Positions 54,310 through 64,000 of a stretch of 64,000 bases of DNA are shown here, in pieces. The position numbers and the translations under genes were made by a program. Numbering within the stretch: position 1 is the first letter of the stretch; the number at the start of each line of letters is the position of its first letter. Source of the DNA: Callorhinus ursinus. Lineage: Eukaryota > Chordata > Mammalia > Carnivora > Otariidae. Location: NCBI RefSeq assembly GCF_003265705.1, contig NW_020313045.1, positions 1,828,115 through 1,892,114 on the forward strand, in the 5' to 3' direction. The notes below the pieces were generated by a model that was given only the letters and a program-made list of their open reading frames with translations, was not told where the DNA came from and made no database searches.

Positions 54310-54659
54310 CATTATCTTTTATCCATCCTTTTTTGGGGGAGGAGGGAGAAGTTTTCTTACTATCAAGAAACTGAGTCTTTAAAAATGAGTCTAAGATCTA
54401 TGTTTTCCCCAAATGAGCCCACCACCGGGTGTTGATGAGAGAGAAGTGTTCTCTATCAGGTGGTCAGGAGATGATGGGGGTGGATGAATGTGGCCCTCAG
54501 GAGAGAGAACCAGAACTCAGGCTGGAGTCTGAAAAGCCTAAGGTGACTGGCGCAGAGGAGACAGGAGGCTATCTGTCCCCCAGGCCCAAGCTGGCTAGGG
54601 ATTGGGGAGAGCCTCCTTCACCCCCTAGGGGCTGCGGTGGCCACAGAACTATGGCCTGG
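54310..54659. other. Unassigned stretch
   Basis: No gene or repeat recognised. Confidence 0.35.
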
Positions 54660-54815
54660 AGTTGGAGAGCAGGGAGCCTGGAATCAGACAGATCTGCGTC
54701 TGAGCCAGAGCCCCCCCCTTTTGAGGCTCTCTGAGCCTCAGTCTCCAGCTACCTTGCAGAAGTGTGCGGATTCAGAGACAATCCCTTAGCCCAATCCTTG
54801 ACACACGGTGACTGC
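54660..54815 (+). repeat. MIR fragment
   Basis: 'ggaatcagacagatctgcgt', 'gctctctgagcctcagtctc' are forward MIR, with a diverged 3' end. Confidence 0.7.
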
Positions 54816-55469
54816 CGGGTACCACGGCAGACTGTTTGATGCCTTCCCTCTACCATCCACCCTGCCCTCTCCTGCTTGCTGGGACATCTCCCATGTCACT
54901 CAGGGTGGCCGTGTATCCAGTGCTCTACCAACCGTGGCAGGCCCGCCACTGCGGAGTCACCTCCCAGCCTACCCTTCAGCTAGATGGCCATGTGACTTAG
55001 ATTGGACCAACGACAGGTGACAGGACTGGGCTACCCGCTTTTGGAAAAGCTCTTCCCCCCTCAGTACCTGTCCTTCCTTCCTTTCATCTAGCGGCCATTC
55101 CATGACCAATGCACACATGACTAGGAGTGAAAGGCCAGCAGGCCGAGGAAAACAGGGAACATGCCCTCCTCCATGATCTGGTTGGACTCCTCCCCAAAAC
55201 GGGAGCTGCCCTTCTCCAGACCTCCAGTGCTAGCATAAGATTAACTGTTGCTTGGGTCAGTTGACTGGGTCTTATATTTTATTCTGAGATTTGTAGGGGA
55301 AACCATTCCTATCCATGTTCCCAGACCTGTTCATACTTACCTTCCCGCCTGGGGATCTGGGAAGAACCGTAACAAAATGGAATTCCAAAGGAAAACAGTC
55401 CACAATTTTAAGTTAATCATTTTCATGCCTCAGTAGTTCTGGTGGTTCCAGCAACAAACCCCAAGGTGA
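54816..55469. other. Unassigned stretch, possible LTR debris
   Basis: Phrases 'cctcccagcctacccttcag' and 'gatggccatgtgacttagat' (54960-55010) recall old LTR sequences, without a firm family. No gene is seen. Confidence 0.3.
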
Positions 55470-55686
55470 GGGGCGCCTGGGTGGCTCAGTCGGTTAAGCG
55501 TCAGCCTTTGGCTCAGGTCATGACCCCAGGGTCCTGGGATCGAGCCCCTCATAGGGCTTCCTGCTGGGGCGGGGGGAGTCTGCTTCTCCCTCTGCCTGCT
55601 GCTCCCCCTGCTTGTGCTCTCTCTCTCTGACAAATAAATAAATAAAATCTTTTAAAAAAATAAAATAAAATCTTAAAAAAAAAAAA
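55470..55686 (+). repeat. CanSINE with long AT tail
   Basis: Head ggggcgcctgggtggctcag, B box ggatcgagccc, 'ctgcttctccctctgcctgc', 'cccctgcttgtgctctctc', then a double tail (AATAAATAAATAAAATC, A-run, AAATAAAATC, A-run). The repeated tail unit is unusual. The target duplication is weak (aaaccccaaggtg versus aaaccaaggcatc). Confidence 0.9.
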
Positions 55687-55804
55687 CCAAGGCATCCCCC
55701 GCCTAGATGGTTGGAAAAAAGAATCGGGGGGGGGGGGTGAGGGGGAGTGAGTGGAGGTGAGCAGGCATCCTTGTGAGAAGCCAGCCTCCTGCCCACCACC
55801 AGCT
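55687..55804. other. G-run and unique sequence
   Basis: A run of 12 G at about 55727-55738 shortly after the SINE tail. Confidence 0.6.
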
Positions 55805-55925
55805 GCCCAACTGCCTCTGGCCTGGTGACCCCGGGCAAGCCAGCTACCCCTCCATCCATATATGCCTCTGTTTCTTTAGCTGTAAGCACAGGAATCATGA
55901 TATCTACTTTACAAAGTTGTTGGCA
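55805..55925 (+). repeat. MIR fragment
   Basis: 'ggtgaccccgggcaagccag', 'tgcctctgtttctttagctg', 'actttacaaagttgttggc' are forward MIR. Confidence 0.75.
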
Positions 55926-56039
55926 AGGCCCGTCTTCAGAGAGGCCCCTTGGAAAACACAAATCAGCACTCTGCTGACCCCCCTGGGTTCACGAGGCCTT
56001 CGTCCATCTACCAGCTTCCTACCAACCTATCCATTTCCT

Positions 56040-56455
56040 GGGCCTCATCCCTGGACACTCGCCCATGCCCCTCTGAAGCCCGGTCACGCTGAATTTCCTT
56101 CAGGGGCTGGGACATGGCATGTGTTCTCTCCTCTGTGTCTTTAACTGTCTCGTCCCTGTGCCTGGAACACTTGTCCCCCTGCCCTCATCTGGCTGGTCCT
56201 TGCTCCTCTTTCTCCTCAGCTTCGAAGTCACTTCCTTTCCTTGATCCTGCTGTGTATACACACACACACACACACACAGCCTCTTTAAGGTGCTCTGCTC
56301 ATGGTCCCATTACCTGTTCAACAGCCACCTTTCCTACTGGCTGGCAAGCTAGGGGCAGAGATCAGAACCTTCTGGCTCACCTTTGTACCTCCGGCTTCTA
56401 GCACAGGCTGGACGCATAGTAGGCACTTCATAAATATGTACTGATTAAAGACCCA
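56040..56455 (+). repeat. LINE-2 3' region with (AC)n
   Basis: 'gtgcctggaacacttgtcc', 'ttgctcctctttctcctcagc', 'ttcgaagtcacttcctttcc', (AC)n at 56256-56278, 'ctagcacaggctggacgcat', 'agtaggcacttcataaatat'. The microsatellite grew inside the element. Confidence 0.85.
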
Positions 56456-56594
56456 CACAGTCACGCGAAGCAGTAAGTGTAGACTTCATGTAGCACAGCT
56501 GCAGGTAGGTTTCAGGCACGTAATAGATTCCCATCTACGAGGAGACCCCTACTGCAGCACTAAGTGCCCCTCCCGTGAAGAAATCCCGCTTGCG

Positions 56595-56782
56595 CTGGGG
56601 TCCCAGCTGTGCTTATCAACTGTGTGACCCTGGGCAAGTCCCTTAACCTCCCTGAAGCTCCGTTTCCCTGTGCATAAATGAGAATCCCAACAATAACCAC
56701 CCCCTAGTGCTGTTGTGAGGGTTCACTAAGTTCATAAAAAGAAAATACCAGCCCGCTGTTGAGTGCTAGCTATTATTATTAT
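56595..56782 (+). repeat. MIR element
   Basis: 'aactgtgtgaccctgggcaa', 'gtcccttaacctccctgaag', 'ctagtgctgttgtgagggtt'. It ends in 'gctattattatt', where a CanSINE inserted. Confidence 0.85.
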
Positions 56783-57000
56783 TTTTTAAAGATTTTTATT
56801 TATTTATTTGACAGAGAGAGAGATAGCCAGAGAGCGAACACAAGCAGGGGGAGCGGGAGAGGGAGAAGCAGGCTCCCCGCCCAGCAGGGAGCCCAACGGT
56901 GGGCTCCATCCCAGGACCCTGGGATCATGACTTGAGCCGAAGGCAGATGCCTAATGACTGAGCCACCCAGGCGCCCCAGTTAGCTATTATTATTATTATT
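56766..57000 (-). repeat. CanSINE, minus orientation, at the end of a MIR
   Basis: Body about 56783-56980. Target duplication tagctattattattatt at 56766-56782 and 56981-56997, expanded by further ATT units. The reverse head 'actgagccacccaggcgccc' is intact. Confidence 0.92.
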
Positions 57001-57129
57001 ACCATCATCAAAACCATTATTACGCCAGAGCCATCCAGGTGGGGGCGGGAGCAGGCCAGTCCCCCTCCCCACCCCCCTCCCGGGACCCCTGTCATGGGTG
57101 TTCTCCATTCCAGGGGACTCGGCCACCTC
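57001..57129. other. Unique GC-rich lead-in
   Basis: C/G-rich sequence directly before the conserved-looking block. No gene is seen. Confidence 0.35.
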
Positions 57130-57970
57130 CTCTGCTGCCGCCCCACCCCGCCTCCCCAACAGTAATTGCAGCCACCCGAGGCTTGCCCTCTGCCTTCCCG
57201 CCCGACCAGCGGCGGTCACAGACGCACCCGCCTGATTGATAAAGTCCCTATCTGGTCGTTTACGATCTGGCCGCTGTAGAGACAGCTCCTGCCAGCTCGA
57301 AAAGCAATTAATCCGCAAACAAGCTGGGCAACAGCAGGCCTGGGCATTGCAGTCTCGGCCGTGGCCGCTCCGGAGAGCAGAGAAGGCTGCGTTCGGCTAT
57401 TTATTGTACATTTTAATTAAGTGCTTGTTAACGACAGTTATTTTAACAGTCATAAAATTACTGTTGTAATGCATTTTGTTGGAGGGAGAATGGAGGGGCC
57501 GCGGGACTTTATGAAAGCAGCCACAGATTGCCTTCACTTTAAATCAAAGAATAAATTCTGAAGAGGAGGGACGGTCCTGTGGTCCAGGCCGAGACGCTAA
57601 TGGTTATTTAATGCGCTCATCAGTGTTTGTAAGTCCTGAGCATACGGCGCGGACACAACAGCCTCCAAACCCTCTTTAACACTTATTTGAGATGACAGGA
57701 AAAATGAAACCGTTTGTGCTTTCAATGGAAAAGCAATCATTGGTACATTATATTCGCCTTGCCCTATCATGCTAAATGCATGGTAAAAATGTCACCAAAT
57801 GTATTTAAGGGCCTGATGGACTGTTACCGTTGGATCCCTGGTACTGGACTGATTAATAAAAATCTTCAATTTGTATGTAAATGCAGCGAGGCCTCATATC
57901 ATCCGCATACCTGCACCCAGAGAAAATAATAAAGTGAAGTTTAACGCAGGAATTATCCGCATTTATGGAG
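57130..57970. promoter_or_regulatory. Strong candidate conserved non-coding element
   Basis: About 840 repeat-free bases. Motifs: 'ctgattgataaag' (PBX/CUT-type) near 57231, 'gcaattaatccgc' with a bicoid/OTX-type TAATCC at 57309-57314, TTAATTAA at 57413-57420, 'gttattttaacagtcataaaattactg', 'gctaatggttatttaatgcg', 'gagatgacaggaaaaatg' (MEIS-type), 'gctaaatgcatggtaaaaatg', 'ggactgattaataaaaatc' and 'tatgtaaatgcagc' (octamer-like). It shows the highest motif density of the right half. Enhancer role is inferred. Confidence 0.6.
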
Positions 57971-58314
57971 CTCTTGGAAGCAGGCATGGAGGCGGGCGCT
58001 GGCGATGGGCGGAGGTCCTCGTGGGACGCGGGGGCTTCTCCCGAGGGCCGGCCACAGCCCGCTACCTTGCTTTCATCCGAGGGGTGAGCCCCGCGAAGTG
58101 ACTCTGGACGGTGAGTCGGGGGTTGTCGCCAAGGAGACGTTCCCGGAGGTGGCCCCTCTAGGGCTGACATCCCCATCTTGGGACACGCGCCTGTGTCTCT
58201 CCCGGCTCTGATCTAGAGGAACCCCAACTGAGAGGTCAGACCACTTGCTGGACCAGGGTGGGTGGGGACAAGGAGATGCACTGCATGCTTGTAGGGACTT
58301 GACACCTTGGATCC
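57971..58314. other. Unassigned GC-rich stretch
   Basis: GC- and CpG-richer than its surroundings, but too short and CpG-poor to call an island. No gene is seen. Confidence 0.35.
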
Positions 58315-58420
58315 AAAGGGCTATAGTGACAAGAACGGCCACTTACTGCTTCGCTGTGTGCCAGGCTCAGAGCGATGTTCTTGGCCTGGCCTCTTAATCC
58401 TCATAATGCCTGTGCCGGGG
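58315..58420 (-). repeat. MIR fragment
   Basis: 'ggccacttactgcttcgctg', 'tgtgccaggctcagagcgat', 'cctcttaatcctcataatgc' are reverse MIR. Confidence 0.7.
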
Positions 58421-59299
58421 ACTGGCTCCCTGTTCACCAGACACGCTTCCTTTTCCTCCTGGACACGCAGCTGGACTACATTTCCCAGACTGCCCTGCCG
58501 TTGTGGGTAGTCGCGTGCTTTAGTTCAGGTTGGCTGAGAAGAGAACAGCAAAGATGGGGTTAGACACGGAAGGGTTTTATTGGTGGGGAAGGGGGAGCAG
58601 GAAAAAGCTGGGAGAGCCTTCAGGCCACATGAGGGTCGAACCTCTCCGGGAATAACGTGGGGAGAAAGGAGAATGGAGTAGAAAAAGTCTCAGACCATGT
58701 CATGCTTCCCAGAAAATTTCTGCCAGGCCAATGGAACGTCTTCGAGCTGGAGTTGCCGGTTGGAAGAGGCTCCGGTCTTGCCAGAGAAGGCCTGGCTGAA
58801 GACCTCCACCATACTTAGTCCTCAGCTGGGAGCAGCCCAGGAGAAGCATGGTCTCTCTCCACGTGAAGGTGATGGCAAACCCAGGACAGCAGTTGGGGCT
58901 CCCAGGTACTTATGCTCCCCATAGTAGGAGCCCTGAGAGGTGCATTTTCATGGCTGCTACACCATTTGGCTGATGGAATGTGGACAGGACGGATGTGCAC
59001 TTCTTCCAGGCCTCGCCTCTAAACCCTCCCATGGGTCATCTTCCACGTTCATTTCTCCTCACTCACTTGATATGCACAAGGATGGGAACCGAGGAGCAGC
59101 GTGCCAGAGAACCAAAGATGGAAGAAGCTTGACCCCCCACTTGAAGGAGAGCCCCTCACCCATCAGAAACACCCATTTAGGATATCACTTGAGTGGGAAA
59201 GAAACTTGTCTTGCATGAAGGCACTGAGATTGAGGAACTTCCTCTTACAGCAGTGAGGTTACCTATTAACCTAAGATCACAACTGCAGAAAGCAAGTAT
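58421..59299. other. Unassigned stretch
   Basis: 'ggactacatttcccagactg' near 58472 is a phrase common to several old repeats, but no family can be fixed. No gene is seen. Confidence 0.35.
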
Positions 59300-59400
59300 C
59301 CTGGCCCTCATTTCTCGGGTGAAAAAAACCAGTCCAGAGAGGTGACTTTCCCAAAGTTATACGCTGTGGGTGTGGCAGACCTGGGAATCACGTCTGACGA
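59300..59400 (-). repeat. MIR fragment
   Basis: 'cagtccagagaggtgacttt', 'cccaaagttatacgctgtgg' are reverse MIR. Confidence 0.65.
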
Positions 59401-59689
59401 TCTCCCTCCTGGTTGGCCAGAAACACACAGACCAGGAACACAAAAGTATTTCTAGCACCCTCGCGCCTTGCGGACATTACAAGCTTCCATTCCTCACTCT
59501 CCGGGGTCCCCCTGAAAAAGAAAAAAGGGTGAGCTTCTAATGGAGCTTTGGGAGGGCTAGAGTCTATGAACTTTATAGTTAGGAAAGGGTGGCAAGTAGA
59601 TATTTGGGGTCCCCCCAGTTTGCTCCTCTCTCTGGCTCCTGACAGCCCTAACCTCACGAGCATAAGTCAGTACAATGTTCTTGGAGGCA
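59401..59689. other. Unassigned stretch
   Basis: No gene or repeat recognised. Confidence 0.35.
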
Positions 59690-60110
59690 TAAGTCGACAA
59701 TATCTATTTGTATTTTAAATGTAGGTTCTCCTTTAGCTGGCAATTCCATATCTTTTAAAGATTTTTATTTATTCATTTGAGAGAGAGAGAGAAAGCATGA
59801 GCAGGGGGAGGGGCAGAGGGAGAAGCAGGCTCCCCGCCACGCACGGACCACCCCCCCCCAAGGCGGGGCTCAATCCCAGGAGCCCAGGATCATGACCTGA
59901 GCCAAAGGCAGACACTTAACCAACTGAGCCACCCAGGTGCTCCCAGCCATTCCACTTCTAAGAACTTATCCCATAGGAATGCCAACACCAGGGTGCAAAG
60001 ATTATTTGTAAACAGACTTACTGCACATTGCTTCTGTAGCAAAATACTAGTTACAACCCAGTAGTTCAACAATAAGGTCACAGTTATATAAAGTATCATA
60101 TGTTCTCCTC
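59690..60110 (+). repeat. Old LINE-1 3' fragment split by a SINE
   Basis: After the SINE: 'ccattccacttctaagaact', 'tatcccataggaatgcca', 'cccagtagttcaacaataag', 'cagttatataaagtatcat' are diverged L1 3' phrases. Confidence 0.55.
59752..59943 (-). repeat. CanSINE, minus orientation
   Basis: 'aagatttttatttattcatt', (GA)n, 'agaagcaggctccccgccac', a C-run (59850-59858), 'aactgagccacccaggtgct'. The flanks 'caattccatatc' and 'ccattccacttc' are imperfect copies. The C-run sits where other copies read 'agcccgatgtggggc', an unusual change. Confidence 0.88.
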
Positions 60111-60969
60111 CTGATACATGGAGCCCCTACTGAAAGGAATGGGGTAGATCTAGAGGGACTACCCTGGGAATATATCAATATATATATTAAATGGTGTCAA
60201 ACTTGTTGACCACAAGCAAGAATTACTTCTCTAATCAGAGTGGAATATACGAACTATGCTTGAAGTATCCTGGGTAGATGCTATGACCCCAGGAAGCATG
60301 GTAGAGTGAGAAGTAAGACAGGGAGGAAAGCTCAAGAAAGATGGACAATGGCTGGGTGGTTGCTGTGAACAACTGGGGGGCTCCATTTCCCCCAGAACCT
60401 TCTGAGGGAGTACGCACAGCACATCCCAGAGTCGTCCCACCAAAGGGTGAGGAAGCTGGGCTGTTTCTCCCCCACCTACCCCCCTCACTGGTTACCACTG
60501 CTCCTGATGGTGTGAACAGCCCTCAGCCTGCTCCACCCGCGGTCTGCGCGGTTCCTTCGGTCTGCCGGAAAGAGCCTTCAGAGAAGAGAGGCAGGTGCTC
60601 GAGGTAGGAAGCCATTGTCCACAGAACCGTCCGCGGAGGCTGCAGGTGACCTCTGGGGTAGACAGTGGGGACACAGATGGATACCAACAGCCTCTACTCC
60701 CACAGCATGTTCTCCCCCATTCCACTGCACCCCGCGCGGCGCCGAGCCCGTGCAAGGGACCCAGGAAACATGCAGGGAGTCCAACTAAATATATATATTA
60801 AATGTACAATAATAATCATGTTACTAATATGTAGACATTTCAGTTAGCCTAGGAACTCCTCGCCTCCCAAAGAAGAAAGGTTTTTGTTTTTTTGTGTTTT
60901 TGTGGGGTTTTTTTTTTTTACTCTTTTCCTCAATTCTCAATAATATCCAAGACTCCATAATAAGGACAG
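60111..60969. other. Unassigned stretch
   Basis: Includes AT microsatellite-like text (60165-60190) and T-rich runs at about 60881-60920. No gene is seen. Confidence 0.35.
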
Positions 60970-61275
60970 TAATAGTAAATGAAAAAGCCAATGCTTGAGC
61001 AGCAATGATTCTGTGCCCGGCACCTTGCAGTCATGGTCTAATCAAATCCTCACTGCCCACCTGTGAGGACCATGTCAGCAATAGCAGCTGTGGTCTTGGC
61101 TGTGGTCTGGCCCACCAGTAGTACCCAACAGGGAGGCTGAGCTTGTGCTTAGGGCACGGGCAGAGTGGCAGCACCCAAAATTAGAGAACAGAATTAAGAC
61201 GTTCAACAGCTGCTGCTGCAGAAATCATAGGAGCTGGTGTTTGAACTCCGGCCCTTGTTGAATTCCCGTATGCTC
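60970..61275 (-). repeat. MIR, minus orientation, in two parts
   Basis: 'ctgtgcccggcaccttgcag', 'ctaatcaaatcctcactgcc' (60990-61060), then after unassigned DNA 'gctggtgtttgaactccggc' (61232-61252). Confidence 0.55.
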
Positions 61276-61309
61276 TGAGTACTAGTCGCACGTTGAATGA
61301 CATTCTTGT

Positions 61310-61825
61310 GAGTTCCTCTGTGATTTGGGCATCTGTAGTTCTGTGTGGGGCCTCCTCGGCCTCCCTCTTACTCCAGCCAGGTCTGTGGACATCGGCGCCA
61401 TACGGGCTTTGGCCAGCTTCTTGCAGTTCCAAGCCCCTTGCAAGGTCAACACTCTGCCATATTCTTCTTGCTTCCTGTCCCGAGGCTCCTCGGACACCAT
61501 GGGGCTTCTCAGACCTGGGGGGACCCACTGAGCATTCACCAGGCAGGTGCACCCCAGCAACACCAGAGGACATCCTTGACCAACAGGGGTGGAAAATGAT
61601 GGGGATAAGCTTCTCCTTTTGTTGCCCTGGTGGATGGCACTGATGCTCGTTTCATAATGCATCCCTGCAGTGTGTCTCCCACGCTCCTTGTTTGACCTGC
61701 CCCCCCCGGCACCCCTGCTCCCTCCTGGGATTCTGCTCGCTGGGATTCTCCCAAATAAACTACCTGCGCATCAGCCTTTGCCTTAGGATCCGCTCCTGGG
61801 GGAGTCCAGGCTAAGACAAGGTTTT
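61310..61825 (+). mobile_element. Probable ERVL-type solo LTR
   Basis: The 3' part 'gggattctcccaaataaact', 'acctgcgcatcagcctttgc', 'ggggagtccaggctaagaca' is a typical end of an old LTR, with AATAAA at about 61753. The 5' half is less clear. No internal genes. Opposing 116-130 codon frames across it are spurious. Confidence 0.5.
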
Positions 61826-62739
61826 AATCAGAAATAATCGGAGTTCCCAAAGGGCCAGAGGTTGAAACGGGGTTTTTAAGTAGAAGATAGAAAATTGCTT
61901 GGCAGAGAGAAATGAGACAGGGAGCACCGGAAAGACAGGGAGAAAAATTAAGCCAAAAGAGAAAGAGAGGGAGGGAAGAAAAGAAAACCTCAATTTTCTG
62001 GTGAGCCCACAGCTTATCTCTCTTTCTAAGTTCCAAATTGCCTTCATTTTTTCAAAATTCCAATCAAGGTGATTCTAGAGGAAGCAATTTCTGCCAGTAC
62101 ATCGTCCCCTCACCTCCTGACCCAGGAGAAGATCTCGAAACCTTACCGAAAAGAATCCCAGCAGACATTAGCAAATCAACTGGAAAAAGAAAAAAAAAAA
62201 AGAGAGAGAGACAGAGAGAGAGAAAATCTATCCACAAGTCGCTGCAGAGTGTGTCCCATTTGACGCAAAGGGTCCGCTCACCATCGGGACCCTAATGAGA
62301 CTGTGGCCAGGACCCTAGCGGGAGCCTTCTAACAAAAGACAAGACAGGTCTCTCCAGCAATGCACCTTCACACAAACCAAGATTTCTCCTTCTCCCCAAA
62401 GACACACAGACAATTATAAGACTTCCCCCCTAGATTTTGAAATTAACCCATTCTAAAGACCCCCTGGTTGACCGGGCGCCTGGCTGGCTGCCTCACATTG
62501 TCGGCCCTTCCGGGCGGGGGCGAGGACACGTGATGGCCATGCACATCCCCTCCCCGTAGGAGGTCCGTGGCTCACTGCTCTCGGCCACCAACAAGGTCAC
62601 CACACCACAAGGTCAGGGCATAAGTGAGAAATGGAGTCACTGCTGGGGTACCCACAGTCCCTAGGTGAGCGACAAAGGGACTCAAAGGAAAGGGAGTCCT
62701 GTCACCTCTTTCCTGGGGCAGAGGTGGGGAGGGACAACT
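61826..62739. other. Unassigned stretch with A-run and GA simple repeat
   Basis: A-run and (GA)n at about 62187-62224. CpG-containing segment near 62475-62535. No gene is seen. Confidence 0.4.
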
Positions 62740-63380
62740 TTTTTTTTTTCAATTTTTTTTGTTGTAGTAAAATATGCACGTTGTAAAAATTACCATCCAA
62801 ACTATTTAACTGTACAGCTCAGCAGCATTGAGTAGATTCGCATTGTTCTGCAACCATCACCACCATCCATCCCTAGAACTCTCTTCATCTTAGCAAAATG
62901 AAACTCTGTCCTCATTTTTTTTTTTTTTTTGAGACAGAGAGAGAGTGCGGGAGAGACAGTACGAGCACGGGAGGGGGAGAGGGAGAAAGAATCTTAAGCA
63001 GGCGCCATGCCCAGCTCAGAGCCCGATACAGGGTTTGAACTCACGACGCTGAGATCATGACCTGAGCCGAAAACAAGAGTCGGAAGCTTAACCGACTGAG
63101 CCACTCGCGTGCCCCAAAACTCTGTTCCCATTAAACACTGAGTCCCTACTCTCCCTCCCCGCCCCCACTCCAGCAACCTCTCTTCTACTTTCTGTCCCCA
63201 TGAATTTGACCTCCCGTAAGTGGAATCACACACTTGTCTCTTTGTGATGGGTTCCTTTCACTCAGCACAATGTCCTCAAGATTCATCCATGTTGTAGCAG
63301 GTGTCTTTCCTTTTTAAGGCTGAATAATATTCCATCGTGCGCGTGTACCACATTTTGTTTCTCCACTCACTTGTTCATGG
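62740..63380 (-). repeat. LINE-1 (L1M-type) 3' end, minus orientation, split by a SINE
   Basis: 'gttgtagtaaaatatgcac', 'cagctcagcagcattgagta', 'gcaaccatcaccaccatcc', and after the SINE 'cccatgaatttgacctcccg', 'taagtggaatcacacacttg', 'cactcagcacaatgtcctca', 'ggctgaataatattccatcg'. A well-preserved reverse L1 3' end. Confidence 0.9.
62901..63132 (-). repeat. Older CanSINE, minus orientation, in L1
   Basis: Body about 62917-63116 with poly(T), 'gagacagagagagagtgcgg', 'aaagaatcttaagcaggcgc', 'gagatcatgacctgagccga', 'aacaagagtcggaagc'. This is the older middle section, as in the 14.2 kb copy. 16-base target duplication (aaactctgtcctcatt and aaactctgttcccatt) with two changes. Confidence 0.93.
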
Positions 63381-63384
63381 ACTG

Positions 63385-63550
63385 TCTGTGTATGGTATTA
63401 GATGTCATTCTCCTAGCAGTTCCGTAAGGTAGCTTTCATTATTAACCCTTTTTCATCGAGCAAGTAGGTGCACAAAAGTTAAGCAGTTTCCCTGGATTCA
63501 AGTAAGTGGTAGGGCCAAGCTCTGAATCAGACAGTCTGGTTCCCGAGCTC
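63385..63550 (-). repeat. MIR element
   Basis: 'gcagttccgtaaggtagctt', 'cattattaaccctttttcat', 'gcacaaaagttaagcagttt', 'agtaagtggtagggccaagc' are reverse MIR. Confidence 0.8.
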
Positions 63551-63567
63551 AATAACGATAATGATAA

Positions 63568-63615
63568 TGAGAGGAAGGAAGAAGAAGAGGAAGAAGAAGG
63601 AGGGGAAGGAGGAAG
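63568..63615 (+). repeat. (GAA/GGA)n polypurine repeat
   Basis: GAAGAAGAGGAAGAAG-type triplet tract, followed by 'gaggggaaggaggaag'. Confidence 0.85.
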
Positions 63616-63689
63616 TTTTAACGGAAACTTAGTCCTCTCTCCTGGGGCAGAAGAGGGGCAACATTTTTTTTTTTTTTCACGTTGATGAA

Positions 63690-63935
63690 AAAAATCTCAG
63701 GATGGTGATGATTTAGCCAACACTCATTTGTGCGATCTCCGTGCTGGGCACTGGTATAGCATCTAAATGAATTACTTCATTCAATCCTAAACACTGTCTG
63801 GGGTAAGTATATTATTTCCCTGTTTTGCTCACAAAGAAACTGAACGTCTCAATGGTTTCGTAACTTGTACAAAGTCACACGGGGAACAAGAAGAGGATCC
63901 AGGATCGAAACCCAGATCCTTGTGTTAACCAAATC
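63690..63935 (-). repeat. Near full-length MIR
   Basis: 'gatttagccaacactcattt', 'ctccgtgctgggcactggta', 'cattcaatcctaaacactgt', 'cacaaagaaactgaacgtct', 'acaaagtcacacggggaac' are reverse MIR. Confidence 0.85.
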
Positions 63936-64000
63936 TCCCCTTGTCTGTTCATTCAATCACTGATGTCTGCATGAATCCCCCTGTGAAGAATGAGGAAGAA

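Noticed and set aside
57030..57230. CpG island or promoter
   Set aside because: GC-rich but short, and CpG count by eye is modest; it merges into an AT-rich element with no transcription start features.
62465..62530. Further CanSINE head ('gaccgggcgcctggctggct')
   Set aside because: Only the first dozen bases match; no A/B box order, no tail and no target duplication.

Overview
The window is nuclear DNA from a carnivoran mammal, and I see no protein-coding gene in it. The main evidence is 13 copies of the carnivore tRNA-derived SINE (CanSINE/SINEC). They have the typical head (gggcgcctgggtggctcag), Pol III A and B boxes, a CT-rich 3' part, an AATAAA-rich tail and target-site duplications. 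The head and body read as the caniform type shared by bears, seals and mustelids, not the dog SINEC_Cf type; the family cannot be fixed by eye. Other contents are typical mammalian relics: MIR, LINE-2, 3' ends of old LINE-1, MaLR/MLT1-type solo LTRs, one MER5A-like DNA transposon, and many microsatellites. There is one short run of N (43286-43295) inside a GATA repeat. Every open frame is short and overlaps repeats or low-complexity DNA, or lacks recognisable protein sequence. I call no CDS, rRNA, tRNA gene or CRISPR array.

Layout. 0-7.5 kb: L2, SINEs, an MLT1 LTR split by a SINE, and MIR fragments. 7.9-21 kb: the most distinctive region. It is repeat-poor, with several stretches that look like deeply conserved non-coding elements (about 7.93-8.71, 9.33-9.44, 10.78-11.42, 11.64-11.83, 15.55-15.85, 16.94-17.24, 17.48-18.07, 19.86-20.10 and 20.34-20.89 kb). 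They are dense in homeodomain, POU, SOX, FOX and MEIS-like sites and in short perfect palindromes. 21-49 kb: mostly ancient repeats (MIR, L2, L1 3' ends, LTRs). It includes an internally repeated 62-bp minisatellite at 30.3 kb and a pair of related 150-165 bp segments flanking it at 29.8 and 31.05 kb. 49-64 kb: more repeats, with a further strong candidate conserved element at 57.13-57.97 kb and weaker ones at 49.6 and 53.9 kb.

Interpretation (inference). AT-rich, motif-dense islands in otherwise gene-free, repeat-bearing DNA are what one expects of an intergenic or intronic regulatory landscape around a developmental transcription-factor gene. The window does not reveal which gene. Calls of conservation rest on sequence texture and motifs, not on an alignment. 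Repeat boundaries were read by eye and may be off by 10-30 bases.
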